In this document: positions 39,866 to 52,440 of the stretch, piece after piece | Position numbering within the stretch: the first letter of the stretch is position 1 | How the letters are laid out: the number at the start of each line of letters is the position of its first letter | NCBI RefSeq assembly: GCF_028769735.1 | Contig: NC_088177.1 | Span: 11,720,599-11,784,598, forward strand | Length of the DNA: 64,000 nucleotides | Direction of reading: 5' to 3' | Source of the DNA: Zonotrichia leucophrys gambelii | Lineage: Eukaryota; Chordata; Aves; Passeriformes; Passerellidae | Notes under the pieces: generated by a model | What the model saw: only the letters and a program-made list of their open reading frames with translations | Database searches by the model: none | What the model was told of the DNA's origin: nothing | Translations under genes and position numbers: made by a program

Positions 39866-41954
39866 TTTCAGAAGAGAAAAGTAAAGTGATCTGGGGCACT
39901 GTTTCCATTTGTTCTCCAGACTTCCCATGTGACTTTGGATAGAAGGGGTTTTGGTACCTTTTGGTACCTCAGTTTCTTCTCCATTAAATTAGAATTCCAA
40001 CCTCATTCCTTTAATTGTTCCAGTTGAGTGTAGAGAGAAGAGCTGCAGACCCACAGCTACCAAAAGGCCCAGGAAATTGCAGAGGCTGGTTTTCAGAGAT
40101 GCCAGTGCCACCAGCCATGTTTGTGAGTGTAGGTCCCTCACCTGCTTAAAGTGTGTTAGAAAATTATATTAGGAACCAGGCTGCTGAGTGTCCAAGTGCC
40201 ACAAAGATTACAGCTCCAGGGTCTTCCATGTCCAAACAGGTTTGAAACTGGACACTTGTATTATTTATTTACTGAACAGATTCTTAAAATGCTCCTAAGT
40301 CATAATGTGTCTGTTGTTGTTATTTGTTTTGTCTAATTAGACTCTAGCAGAACAATTGCAATCTCTTTTACTTTGTGTTTTGCTGTGCTAGATACACATA
40401 GCCCTGATTTTAGTTATTCTGGAGATGGAAGTTCAGTAAAAATAACAATAGTTTTACTAATGAGGATAACTATGTGAAGCCAAGATTCATGCTAAATTAG
40501 TATCTATTAGTGGCTTAGATCTATAATGAAGATTTCCTTGCCCTCTGTGTGTGTCTTAATTCATTACAGAGAAGTCCATTATATTTTATAAAAAACATTT
40601 TGACTTTTTTTTCCCCCGAAACTCTTGCCCAGAACTATTGGAAAAGCAGGTGCTTTCCTGTAACATCAGAATGAGACAAATGGCACTGCTTGCTTTTATT
40701 GTTGTACAGAAGTGGTTTTCCTTTGGACACAGATGGACTTGGCAATGGAAAGTAGCTGGAGACTAATGGACACAACCTTCAAAGCTTTCTGTGTAGGCCC
40801 TTGGAAGACAAAAAAAAAAAAAAAAAAGAAAAATCTCATTTTTGTTCTAATCAGTCTGGGTTAGAAAGAAAAGTACTCCAGCTCCAGGCTCATGGGGAAC
40901 CTCTTGCCTTTACTCAGAGGCAGAGTGGGCAGCAGGTGCTGTCCCTGTATGCATCTGCAGGAGAAAAATGAATGGGTAAAAAGGAAAAAAAATGAGGCAG
41001 AGGAATTTTGTGCTCTGGAGACTGGGTAATTCACCTGTCTACAGGTATTTATTCTTTAGGAACATTTTCAAGTCACAGCAGAAGAAATGCTAAAATTGTT
41101 TCAAGGAGTCCCCATACTTAAGAGTTAAGTGAGTGGGAACTGTATTTATTTGAATGTGAGTAAAAGTAGTTAAATTCAGATCCCTTTTCTAATTTGTTGC
41201 ATCAGAATCTTTCTCAGATCTGCTCCTCCATTATCTCATCAAATAGTCTCTATTTATTCATTTATTTATTTCTTCACATACATTGAGGAAGAAAAGGGAA
41301 GGAGTCACTCCCCCCAGTGAGGACCATCTGCTCTTTTCTTATTGGGAGGGAAAAAACCCTACAATTAGTGTCTTGTTCATCTTTTTGTTTTACTAAAAAA
41401 AAAAAAAGAGGGGGAAAGAAAGTAAAAGAACTATTATGCAAATATCTGCAATTTGGTTTCAAATATTCTTTGTACTATGATGAGCAATTTCCTTTAATAC
41501 AAACTCAGCCTACTTGCCAGAACCACTTTTTTTTAATTTTTGCATTAATTTAGGGAAGGGAAAAAAACCCCAACTTTTATGTTCTTCTGGTGGCAAATTT
41601 GTCTCATCCTTTTTATTTTTCTTTCTTTCTTTCCTTGGCACTATTACAGCTGTTATTCTGTAAGTTGTCAGATGTCATATTGGGGTTTTTTGAGGGAAAA
41701 AAAAAATAAATCAGCCAAAATAGCCTTACAGAGCCACAATTCCATCTCACTTTTCATTGTTCCATTGCCATGACCAAATGGTCTTGAAATGGAGGACTCA
41801 GTGAATGAGAGAGAAGAGCTTTCTCCTTGCTATATTTGAATGCCAGTGGCTTGTGATGGCAGCATTACCTCTAAGGACAGTTATTTAGGGGTTTTATAAG
41901 GAGCTCCTGTGCTGCTGGTCAGGGGTGTGAACTCTAGGGTCAAATAGCATAGCC

Positions 41955-42400
41955 AGGATTAAACCTTCTGGTCCTTGGTCCTCGACCAGCTTGGTAGCTG
42001 AAACCTAGCATGGTAGCTGGATACTTCTCATAGTCTGGAAAAGGGAAACAAAGTCTTTTCTGTGTGGAAAAACCAAAATGAACTCATCCAAGACCTGATG
42101 GGAGAGGCGATGGAAGAACCAGACACTGAGTTAAGAGGCTTAGATTTAGAAAGCAAACATGGTGTAAATGACTTCATTACCTGTGGATGTGATTGGAAGA
42201 TTAACTCCCAATATACTAATGGACCACATGTATAAAAGTGTGAAAACCCATGGGCCATCATCCACTTTTTGGGTGTATCCCCTGGGTGGGCTTCCTCTGC
42301 CTTAAATGTTCCTGAAGGCCTTCAATAAATATAGGTGCTTTTTATTCCCTTAATTTTGGCTGGCCTCTGTTTGTAGGTAGTGCCAAAAAGGCATTAAAAC
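41955..42400 (+). mobile_element. Probable LTR in sense orientation before exon 20
   Basis: This segment has the order expected of an LTR promoter and terminator: TATAAAA at 42231-42237, then AATAAA at 42324-42329 and a short TTTTATTCCCTTAATTTTGG tail. The text around it (CCTAGCATGGTAGCTGG, GGGTGGGCTTCCTCTGCC) resembles passerine LTRs as I remember them. I could not fix the termini or a target-site duplication, so the coordinates are approximate. If real, it lies in the transcriptional sense of ERBB4, ending about 0.7 kb before exon 20. Confidence 0.55.
42231..42237 (+). promoter_or_regulatory. TATA box of sense LTR-like segment
   Basis: TATAAAA placed 87 bp before an AATAAA, as in compact LTRs. 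Its use as a promoter is inference. Confidence 0.45.
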
Positions 42401-42631
42401 AAGACCAAGGAGATTTAAGTGAAGTGTAATACACCTGTATCTTTATTTCTATGGCTGCAATGGGACAGGGAATGTGGAGCAGTGCAGAATTTTAGTTTGT
42501 GCAGACTCTTGTTTTTGGGGCTCAGAACATCAAGTGGGCTTTACATCAGCCTGGAGGTTCCCTAGGAATGCCTAGTACTGGACAGACAGGAATTCATGAT
42601 GCTTAGGGGACACTGATCCCCTTTAGTCACT

Positions 42632-43000
42632 TGAGTATTGGAATAAATCACGCAGACTCCATTTTCTTCATGGTGGAAAAAGCCCATTCTTTATTCACAT
42701 AACTCTTTTTTTATACCATTTTATAGACTTTGTGTGTGACTTTAATTGGTTATACTTTTCTTGCTAATTACATTATTGGTTAGTAACAAGTTGTTACTCT
42801 TTTTAATTGGTCTCTTAAATTCTTGAAGTCTATGTGCAGGAGAAGTTGTGAGGGACAGAAAAATGAAAATTATCTAATGGTATAAAAACAGTTTATACAG
42901 GTTGCTGCTTGTTTTTCACCCAGGGATAGATTGTTATGTTAATGAACTGCTCACACCAGGATTGCTTTCACATAGGAGCTTGCAAAGGACTTGCCTGAAA
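42632..43000 (-). mobile_element. Possible degraded LTR, antisense, beside exon 20
   Basis: On the minus strand CTATAAAATGGTATAAAA is followed about 20 bp later by AATAAAGAATGGGC (TTTATT at 42690-42695), a TATA/poly(A) arrangement like a compact LTR promoter and R region. The ends are not defined and no duplication was found. It could instead be unique AT-rich intron. It finishes about 120 bp before exon 20. Confidence 0.4.
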
Positions 43001-43075
43001 AGGAGAGCAGGCTTGATTTTATGAAACCTTTCTTTATCATTTTCCTACCTTACTAAAACAACTTGAGTGCATTGA

Positions 43076-43327
<252 letters not shown>

Positions 43328-43489
43328 TAACTAATTTTTAAACATGGCTTTTTGTTTGCATTGGGTTTTTCAAGCCTGTTTTTGTTTGTGAGAAGGTTGG
43401 GTAGTTCTTGAAATGCACACTGTTTTGGCTGCTTTACAGTATTATAGGTGACTTGTCAATATGTGAACCAAAGTGTTTTTCTTGACTGT

Positions 43490-44207
43490 TGTCTTGGTTT
43501 GAAAAGACAGGTGTCTGCTAAGGATGGCAGGAGCCTCCCTTGAAATGGAAAATGTAAACACCTTCCTTCTGAATTATTATAAATTTGAAATTAAGGGGTC
43601 TCAGGCAAAGATATGGGAGTAGGAATAACAGTTCTTTATTAGGGAAATTAAAATAATAATGCAGTAATACAAAAAAAATGGTGACAGGGTCAGAACAGGC
43701 CACGACCCCCTGTGTGTCAGGGTGGTGGCACAGCCCCATGCCATGGTGGCTCAGCCCTCCTGCAGTGCCAGCTGTGGTTCTGCTGGAGCAGGGATCCTGC
43801 ACAAGAGGGGAGTTTTCCTCTGCAGCTCCAGGGCTGCTGGAGATGGGCCTGGGCTCCCTCTGGGAATGCAGGGGAGCACAAAGCTGCTCCTCTGGGAATG
43901 CAGGGGAGCACAAAGCTGCTCCTCTGGGAATGCAGTGGGCAAAGGCTGCTGTGCTGTTCCAAACCTCAGATTGTATCCAGGTAGGAATGCTTGGCTCCTC
44001 CCCTGGGCAGAGCATCTTCCAATGGGATGATGGAATTTTCTCAGCCATGCAGGGACACTCAGTGGTCATGAACAACAGAGATCTTCTGGAGGGAGAATTG
44101 GTTGTGGGAGAGATAAAGAAAACTGCCCAAAGAACAGCAGAGAACTGTCCCACCTGTGACAGATGGGAAATAGAATACCCCCGAACCACATCTTACAACC
44201 CAGGACT
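43490..44207 (-). mobile_element. Solo LTR (ERVL-like), family A copy 2
   Basis: The same LTR family as the 11.3-kb element, in the same orientation: starts TGTCTTGGTTTG, has an antisense AATAAA (TTTATT at 43635-43640), and shares the GTATCCAGGTAGGAATGCTT and GCATCTTCCAATGGGATGAT blocks. It differs by retaining a CTTGAAATGGAAAATGTAAA segment near its start that copy 1 lacks, and by an extra 32-bp tandem unit. Its far end (CCCAGGACT) is diverged and I find no target-site duplication, so the right border is approximate. It begins 180 bp after ERBB4 exon 20. Confidence 0.88.
43861..43942. repeat. 32-bp tandem repeat inside the LTR
   Basis: Two identical 32-bp units beginning TGGGAATGCAGGGGAGCACA (43861-43892 and 43893-43924), followed by a partial third ending TGGGAATGCAGTGGGC. 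The sister LTR at 11.3 kb has one full unit fewer (11683 onward), so this is an expansion in this copy or its source. Confidence 0.9.
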
Positions 44208-44808
44208 TTCCAACTCAGTGTTAATGAGGGGTTGTTTCTCAAGGCAAGGGTGAGTGAGGGAAGAAGCCCCTGTGTGAAATCTGGGGCTGGACACAGGGTG
44301 ATGTTTCAGCCTCCTCTGTTGTTCACTGTTAGTACATATACTGGTTTTCAGCCCTTCTGGGTCTGCATTGCCAGATCTGTCATCAATTGTCTGCCAGGAA
44401 GATAAACACATCCTTCATGTCACTCCTCAGGTGGTGATCCTGCTATGTTGGGGTCACAAACTATCCTTGGCACAATGTTTTACAGCTGGTTTTAGGCCTG
44501 TTTAGGTATTCAGTGTTGTACTAAGAACAAGTACTCAGCACTAAGAAAATTGTTTGCAAAGAATAGCAAGTTCTTTCAGTGTGGAAGGCCATAACTTATC
44601 CATTTTAGAGGTGCTTTTGAACAACTAGGGTTGTTTACTACAAGTGGCAATTTGGAGCCTGCCTTTTGCATTGAGTTATTTGAAGTTGTTTTTTAGATTA
44701 TTTTGGAGGAAATGCTTGTTATAAACACAAGCCCACAGACTGCTATCTTACATTAAATCTGCAGTCTTAAGTGAATTTCCTACAACACCTATTACAAAAA
44801 TCTTAATT

Positions 44809-44858
44809 CAAGTTGTAATGTTAATCTTTTGTAATCAAGTTCTAATGTTAATCTTTTA
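44809..44858. repeat. 27-bp tandem duplication
   Basis: CAAGTTGTAATGTTAATCTT followed directly by CAAGTTCTAATGTTAATCTT, with a 27-bp period. Confidence 0.85.
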
Positions 44859-45612
44859 GCACTGGAAGTGAAACCTGGAGATTCAGCAATTGTTTTGCTA
44901 GACTCAATATTAAGTAAACATTTGCCTCTTTTAACAACTTAAATACAAAAAAAAGTTCTTATAAAAGTAAGAAAATGTAGAAATCCAGCTAGCTCTTTGT
45001 TGTTCTTCAGGAGGAGCAGAATTTTGAGGAGCATCATGAATAGGGACTGTTTTCTTTCCAGAATCAGATCTGTTGTTAAACCTTCCTGAAGAAGAAAGTA
45101 GATAAAGTGACTCTAGGGCTCGAGAGAGGTGGGGGGAACCCAAACCTGACATTGCAGCATTTTTTAGATGTGTGAATGTCCTGTGTTGTGGTGGTAAAGC
45201 AACCAGAGTTGTGGGGAGTACAGGAACACACCAATGGGAATTGCCTGTATGGATATGTGCAAAGGTTTATTTAGGGCTGATACCAGACCAGGCAAGGTGG
45301 GAGACAAAATCCATATTCCTGTTTGAGTCTTTCTCTCAACACAGCCTCCTCCCCATCTGTTCTCCACGCTTTTGATAGATAGTGGCTGTTATTGTTTAAT
45401 GCAAAACATTTACGCAGAGGTAATCCTCCATGATTTTCACTTTGTGTGTGCATGTGGGCCTTGACTCCTTGGTCCAGGGCTGTGCTGGCTTTGCTGTGAG
45501 CCCTGTAGTGGAGCAGACAGCCTGATCCACAGCTTACAGAGCTGGCAGATCTCTGGGAGGGCCTGTGGAAGGAAGGTCATGGCTTTCCCAGGGTGATTCT
45601 TACCAAAGTATC

Positions 45613-46142
45613 TGTTGGTGGTTTTTCACAAACAGGACAGGACTGCTGGTGTTCATTCCTTGAGCTTTTTGGCAGCATCAGCCTCATTGCATGGCTGAGA
45701 CAATTGGAGGATGGCAAAGCTCACATACAGCCAGCAGCAGCCAAAGATTTCTTTGTTACAGAGCATTTTAAAAACTTTCTACCCAACAGCATATTGCTGA
45801 AGCTCACAGGCAATTGTTCTAGCCAATCACTAAAAGCACATGTACACCTGCTTCACACAATGCTTGCTTGTATTCTTTTTATTAACAATACACAATACTT
45901 CATTATTAAGCATAAAACCTGCTATCTTGCTAAGCATATTTTCCTGCAGTCTTAAAGTCTATCTTAGCTAAGCCTAAAACTCAAGCTATAGTTTCATACC
46001 CTTGCTTTCTGTACTATTGTAACTTTTTCTACTTTCAAACTTTGCAGCTGCAGCCAGCTCTCAGTTTTCTATTCCTTCTGTTTTTTCTAAAGCCTATTTT
46101 TACACCTTTCTAGAAGTCTTTTTACCTTTACTATTTCCCACA
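45613..46142 (-). mobile_element. LTR-like element, family C copy 1
   Basis: On the minus strand it runs TGTGGGAAATAG... to ...CCACCAACA, with AATAAA (TTTATT at 45878-45883), a GCTTAATAATG block and an ACATGTGCTTTTAGTG block. Several blocks recur in the same order at 60.3-61.2 kb on the opposite strand, including an 18-bp exact match (45631-45648). I also recognise the sequence as a common passerine LTR. No target-site duplication was found, and the left end could extend to about 45.58 kb. Confidence 0.65.
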
Positions 46143-46464
46143 TTGTGAAGCAGCTTCTAAACTGATTGCTACTGTACATGGCTTCAGCTTAATGTGGGGT
46201 TTGCATTTAGGGACATTCCTTGGGAAATTGTTGATGCTGCTTTCTTGGTCACCCCTGTGATGTGGGAGGAGAAAATGAGGTGTCACAGACATGTGAGATC
46301 TGAGGTGGTAACCAAACAATGCAAAGAAGAGAGATCTGAAATGTAATATCAGCTGGTGCAGTGTCAGGAAGAGCATGGGAGTTCCCTTATAATAAAAGGT
46401 AGCCTGTTATTGAGAAAGTTTAGTGGAGTTTATTGAAAATTAATTAAATTTGTGTTCTTACACA

Positions 46465-46550
46465 TCACAATAATCATGTCAAGTGTGATTAGAGGGTGTG
46501 CACAAAAATCACAGTAATCATGTCAAGTGGTTAGAGGGTGTGCACAAAAA
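46465..46550. repeat. 44/42-bp tandem duplication
   Basis: Two units starting TCACA.TAATCATGTCAAGTG and ending GAGGGTGTGCACAAAAA (46465-46508 and 46509-46550). They differ by a 2-bp indel and very few bases, so the duplication is recent. Confidence 0.9.
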
Positions 46551-48954
46551 TTGTTTCAACTATGGTAAGAGGAAAAAAATCTTTGAGATCACCAGACAAG
46601 GAGTTCCCAAATAGTAGAATGAAAGTAATACCAATTTTCCATTCATCTGTCACATTTAACAGTGACTAGGAAACAGCAAAGGTACCATTTGCCTTGAAAT
46701 AAACTGATTCCCAGAGGAATGAGTGCAGAAGGCAGCAACAAATTCCCATCACTGCAGGAAGGTGCACATGTGTGTCCCACACTCCTGTACCCACTGTGCC
46801 TGTGTTCCAGGTGCTGTCATACAGCTTGGGAGTGTCTCTCCACATGTTGCTTTTCTAGGCTGTGGGGAATGATTGGCCATGTCTTTCTGCAAGGTACCAA
46901 AAGCATGATTAGCAGAGTAGTAAGAGGCAAAAGTCATCAGTGACTTCCCAGTCCTGTTCTCTGCTCCCTGAAGCAGCTCCTGGTATCTTTTGCTAGAGAG
47001 GATTTTCCCTAGCAAGAGGACTAAAGCCACTGGAAATGCCTCAGGTCTGAAGTTCAGGCTGATTTTTAGGAATTGTTTAAAATCAAGTTGCTGTTGTGTC
47101 ACAGTCCCTCCCTAACTGTGCTTTTCTCCATCTGCCAGTGTGCAGGCACTTATTTATGGAAGTCATTTCTTCAGAGCTCACTTGTTCTGCCAGGCTGTTC
47201 ATTTCCATATGTCTCTACTTCTGTACAACTAGATGCAAAGCTAGTTAGCCACAATGCCTGCTTGCCAACCCACATATGGCTCTGGAGATAGCTTCTGAAG
47301 GTTGATGACAGGGCAGTTATAAAGCATTATCTACTGCCAATTGGAAAAGGCTTAGATGCTTTTTCTCTTTGCTTATACAGATTGTGTTGAATTTATTCTG
47401 ATGTTACATCATTGTAGGGTAATTGTGTTCTCCTTCCAGAAGCTTTAGCTTCTTATTTTATGGATGAGAGCTATAAAAATAGAGTAGCCCCCAAGCATTC
47501 TGCATAAAACATGGTTGTTAGACAGCAGCTGTGTCTGAGGGGGCTCTTCCCTTCTGCTCTGCAGATTCACAAGGCTTCTCCTGGCGTCTCACTTCCATGG
47601 GGACTGTCTTGCTTGGAAATGAATGTTTAACCTTTTAGCCCTGAGATCAGCACAGCGTTTTTATGTGGAGTTTGCTGTCCTGTAAAGCAGTGAACTGTGC
47701 TCATGTATCAAGGTATTCTGTAGTGGGAGCAAGAGTGTCCACCTTGGGGATCTCAGGAAGGAGGGAATAATAGTCCATGAACACCCTTAGTGTTGGCTCC
47801 TTGAGAAGTGGGTTGAAACTCCAATTCTGTATGGATGGCACAAGCCTGGAAGTGAATTCTCAGCCAGGGTGTGACAGGTACACTTAAGTCAAGAAGATTC
47901 CACAAATACACAAAAAAAGTGCTGTGTGCATTGATATTTCAATGTGTTTGCAGTTTCTCTCAGCTAGGACTGCCCCAACACACCCACACACAACTTGGAG
48001 GTGTGAGGGTGAGGATATTCTCATGGAAATGCCTTCAAGAAGGGAAGACACATCTGGAGGGTTTTAGCCAGGAAGGGTTGGTTGCCCTCTGCCACTCGGT
48101 GAGGTTGTCTAAAGGTTCTGTATTTGGGGCTGTATTCTCTCTCTGTTGCTCTAGTGGAAAATAAGCTGGAGTTCTGTTGGAATTTTGATCGTGGGCTTTT
48201 GTGCTGTGCTAAACTCTCTGTCTCTCTGGCTTACAGAAATGCAGTTCTGCTTCTGTAACATTGCATACAACACATAGACCTGGGCAGTCCCATCTCCTCT
48301 TTTACTGTTTGGTTTTTTTTCCCCAGTTACAGTTATGGTTTCTTTCTGCTGCTGTTGATTTGCTTTACATCTGCACTCATTTTGCTGAGCACTGTTCAAG
48401 GGCAGAGGAACTTTTCCTGCCCCAAAGAAGTCAATGCAGAGGAAGAGTCAGGAAGCAAACTCCCTAACATGGGGCAGCTTGCCTATGATCACCTAGGCTG
48501 TGGAGGAGACCTCAGCTCTCCTGGGTCTCAGCCCCATGCTGTTCTGCCCTGTACCCCCAGGGGCTTCCAGGCCTGCTTTTTGGTGTTCTGAACTATAATA
48601 ATTCTTTTATAACCCCTCAGAATACTAACGAGGCGGTGGTTACAATGGAATGTGGTGGAAGGAAAACCAAGTACTTCAGGGGATTACTTTTTATACATTT
48701 TCAATATAAAAGAATTCTCAAATTACCTTAACTAAAGCCCTGCAGAGTATCAGTTATCCAGGTATGCTGGAAAACAATGTTTGAAAACATTCTAGGAATG
48801 AAAAAAGAGAGAGGAACTTGGGGATCAAATTTTAATGAAGCAGATGCACTCTTCAACTCTGCTGAGTGCTACTGCAGCCACTTGGAGTCATTACTGTGTC
48901 TAAGGATTCCCTTCCAGAGGCACAGAGCTGCAGCTGGAAGCCTCCAGGAGCTGC

Positions 48955-49564
48955 TGTGAAAAACGCCAATTACTTGTTTTTAAAATTTTAAAAGTTTAAT
49001 AGTAATCGAATGGTTATAAAAATAGTAATACAATTAGAGTAATAATAATTTGGACAATTTGGATTAGGACAATATGAGACAATAGAGACAAAGAGTTACA
49101 GACATCCGGGTACCTTTTTCTGGGCAGCACAAGCCTGAAAAAGGACCCACATTAACAGAGGATTAACCCTTAAAAAACAGCCTGTTGCATATTCATACAC
49201 CTCATACATGATGCACAAATTCCATTCAAACACAGGATTCTGTCTGGTCATCTGAACTTCTTTCTCTGAATCCTAACAGTGCCTTCGAGGCAGGAAAAAG
49301 TTCATTTCTTCTGATAATGGAGCAATAAATCCTCTTTCTCTGAAAGATTGAGGTGTCCTGTGGCTGCTATCTCACTGCAACTCCTTTCTTTAAAGAAAAG
49401 TATCCTACGTAGCATAGTTTCTATATTAACACTTTTTTATAACCTAAAACTATATTTAACACACTACTTAAGAGAATTTATACAGCATAACTTTCTAACA
49501 CAACACATAATATTAATTTTATTATTTGCAAAAAGCCAGTCATAAAATATGTGCATTTTTCACA
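48955..49564 (-). mobile_element. Solo LTR, family B copy 2
   Basis: 610-bp relative of the 37.1-kb LTR in the same orientation, with ends TGTGAAAAA...TTTTTCACA. It retains the CCGGGTACCTTTTTCTGGGC block that copy 1 has lost. The flanks GCTGC and GCCAC agree at three of five positions, and both differences are transitions, so the target duplication may have decayed. It is probably antisense to ERBB4 by the same argument as copy 1. Confidence 0.9.
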
Positions 49565-50297
49565 GCCACCAAGCCAAAGGCTCTTGCAAAGCCTCTTTGG
49601 TGCTTCTTTCTGTCCTGTTTAGCTGCTGTGGATGCCAGGGCTCTGTGCCATCCTGAGCTCTCTTGGCCAAGGAGGACTTGTCCTGAAGGGGCCTCTCTCC
49701 AAGCCAGACTTTTGGGAAGGGCTATTTATCACTGCACTTCTCAGCTGGGTGTGAGCACACAGGGTGTGTGAAGTTTAAAGGCTCTATGTTGATTTTTGAG
49801 AAGCTGATTCAGAAGCATCCTAAATCCTGTGGGTTTGGGCCTGCGCTCCTCGTGTCTGGAGAGAGGGAGGGCCTGTGGTGTTGCACTGTGAATTGAGGAA
49901 TCTTTCTTCTCTAGCAAGACTTGATGGATTAGGAAAAATGTTATAGACAGCTTTTGTTACTCTGCTACAGATGGGGTGAGAGAAGCTGTGAGAAACAAGA
50001 GGAGTCGGGGGTGACTGGACAGGTTGGGAGGAGGTGGGGGACAGTTCAAGGTCTTTCCTTTTCATTAAAGAATGCTACCCCACAGCTCAGTGGCTATTCC
50101 ATCCTGGAGTGAGCAGAGGAGTTTAATGACAGTCATCTATCAGCTGTCCACATTTCAAGCTTCAAGATGTGTCTGTTCCCAGAGCTGTTGGCCTGACAAG
50201 GCCAATTGCACAGTGACAATGGCCTTCAGCCCCTCCTGACACAGCGCTGCCCGCTGGCCAGCAGCAGGGCCGAGGCCTGGCGTCATTATCACTGCAA

Positions 50298-50337
50298 GCA
50301 GCCCCATTAGCATGAATGGAGTTTGCTAATGGGCTGC
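50298..50337. other. Hairpin in a CpG-containing, conserved-looking segment
   Basis: GCAGCCCCATTAGCA (50298-50312) and TGCTAATGGGCTGC (50324-50337) pair with one bulged C around an 11-nt loop; beyond a small bulge CAA/TTG can extend the stem. It sits in a GC-richer stretch (about 50220-50345) that contains CpGs and homeodomain-like ATTAGCAT and GCTAATG words, unlike the surrounding intron. It could be a conserved enhancer or a structured RNA; the stem is short for a microRNA precursor. Confidence 0.4.
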
Positions 50338-52229
50338 TCCTTGAGGAAGTGCAGTGTACAGAAGAGAGGCATCTAAACCAAGGGCTATGAAATTAAAGCA
50401 TATTGAAACAAGGCTTTAATTTTGTAGAGGAGAAAAATCAAAATACATGGGGGAAAGTGTCATTTTCCTCTCTTGAATCCCTCTACAATTTCCTTTTTCT
50501 CTAACTATTTGTCATGACTATTTTTCTCACTCAGCTGGAAAGCTTGGATATTCACAGATGGAAGGGAAGAATCCTTTTCTGGTGTCATTGGATAACTGTC
50601 ACTCTCAGAAAAAATTTTGCCATTGATTCTCAGAGGAGCATTACCTAACCTTGCCCATACCAAGGGACTTCTTGGTGCCCTTCTGGGTGGCTCTCAAAGT
50701 TCATACAAATTTGAGAAGCCCTTGCAGCAAACTTCAGGAGGATCTTGCCAAGTTCTTCATCCCAGCTTTTAATTTCCAAGTGGTGGAAGGGTTCAGATTT
50801 CTTTCTTGCTGTGGTGACCTAGGTTGTCTTCAGCTTATGTGGGACAATGAGGACGTTTCTCTTGATCCTCTCAATATTATTTTTTTTTATGCAAGGCATG
50901 TTTCTCTGCATAACTATGTACCTATTTATAGAGAATTTTGTGCAGTTTTCTTCCCCTTTGTTCACCAGTCATTTTTTCTGGAGTATTGAACTGGTTTAGT
51001 TACTTTTCTACCAAACTCAGTAGTCCACAGAGGTTTCCTATGGAAAGGATTAAAATGAAGGCAAGCTGAGAAAAGTCATCAGCTTAAATGCTGACCAAGT
51101 TCTTCTCATTTCCCCTTCTCCTTTCATCCCACTCACTATATTCCTAGTCTTTCTTTTGCTGTAATTTTCTTTTATTTTCTTTACTTCTGTCTTTCTCTTA
51201 CTTTCACAGTGCTTTGTGTCAGCACTCGTTTTTTGCTTTTTCTCCATTGTCACCATTTCTCTTTCACTCTCATTCCCTGGCTGCTTGGCTCCCTTCAAGA
51301 GCATCATGTCTGCCACCCATCAGAGCTCCTATGCAATCCTGTCTCACTCCAGGGTTGGTAAAGGACTCAGTTCCTTAGTTTCTCTCATAATCATAAATAA
51401 TAAAGGTTTTATAGTGGGTGAAGGGATGGGTTTATAGTAGGTTATTATCCTAATTTCTCCAGTCTTAATCTGACTCATGGATTAGCTAGGTTCCCTCTTC
51501 CCTTCTCTTTAAAAATCCAGTGTTCCCAGAAGCGTGGTTCATGATTGTGAGGGGAAAAAAAAACAAAGCAAAGCAGAATTTCCAGTCATTTACAAATCAC
51601 ATCAGGCCTTGTGGAGGCACAGCAATGAGCGATTTATTGCACAGAGACAGACAATTTATTGTTTTGTTAAATGAAAGGTGCACTTAGCCCTGACATTTAT
51701 GGGGTTTCTGATATTAGAGACCTGACAGCCCCAGGCTACTGAAGCTCTGGGGGCTTTCCTTGGTGCCCCAGAGTTCTCATCAAGCACACTGAGCTGCGTG
51801 TGGGGACATGGGACACTCTCAACATCACATTTTCCCTGGCAGTCCCCAGCAGACTGGCTTGGGAAAGCATTATTGAAAACCTCTCTTAAATCAAATTCAA
51901 GATATTACAGGAGCCCCTATGAGGGTCTGTCAGGATTTCCATTATAAGCACATATTTTTCAGGTTTATAACTCAGCCATAAAATTCTGCAAGACTGTGAC
52001 GTGGCATAAAATGTCTCAGCCCAAAGCTTTTATTATTATTCCAGAAATATATGTATTTGGCTATTTTTTAAGTTGCAGAACTTGAGAAACAAAAGCTGGA
52101 TTATACTCTCTCTATAGCCATAAATTAAAATGCATTTCCCCCTAGTGAGTACCTTTCTCTCAACATTGTATTTTATAACAAAACTTATGCTACTTGACTA
52201 CAAAAAACCAGGGGCCAAGGAAAACACAT

Positions 52230-52440
52230 AGACACAAATATATATAAAAAATATACATATTGTGTTGTATTATTATTATGATATAAAATTATTGAACATC
52301 TAGTTATTTTATATTATATATGTTATAATATACAATGTGTATATACACAATCTTTTATATTGTATAATATATATTACTATATTATTATAATATTAAAATA
52401 TTGTAACATTTTGTATATTTTATATATATATGTATTTTTA
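52230..52440. repeat. AT-rich low-complexity block
   Basis: Over 200 bp of almost pure A/T with TATA, ATTATT and TATAT runs, ending in (TA)n directly before a GA microsatellite. Confidence 0.85.

Noticed and set aside
43518..44253. ORFs of 191 and 223 codons beside exon 20
   Set aside because: Same LTR family as above. The repeated SFVLPCIPRG-like peptides come from the 32-bp tandem repeat.
50298..50337. microRNA precursor
   Set aside because: The stem is only about 14-17 bp with a bulge, shorter than a typical precursor. Kept as a hairpin/conserved-element candidate only.
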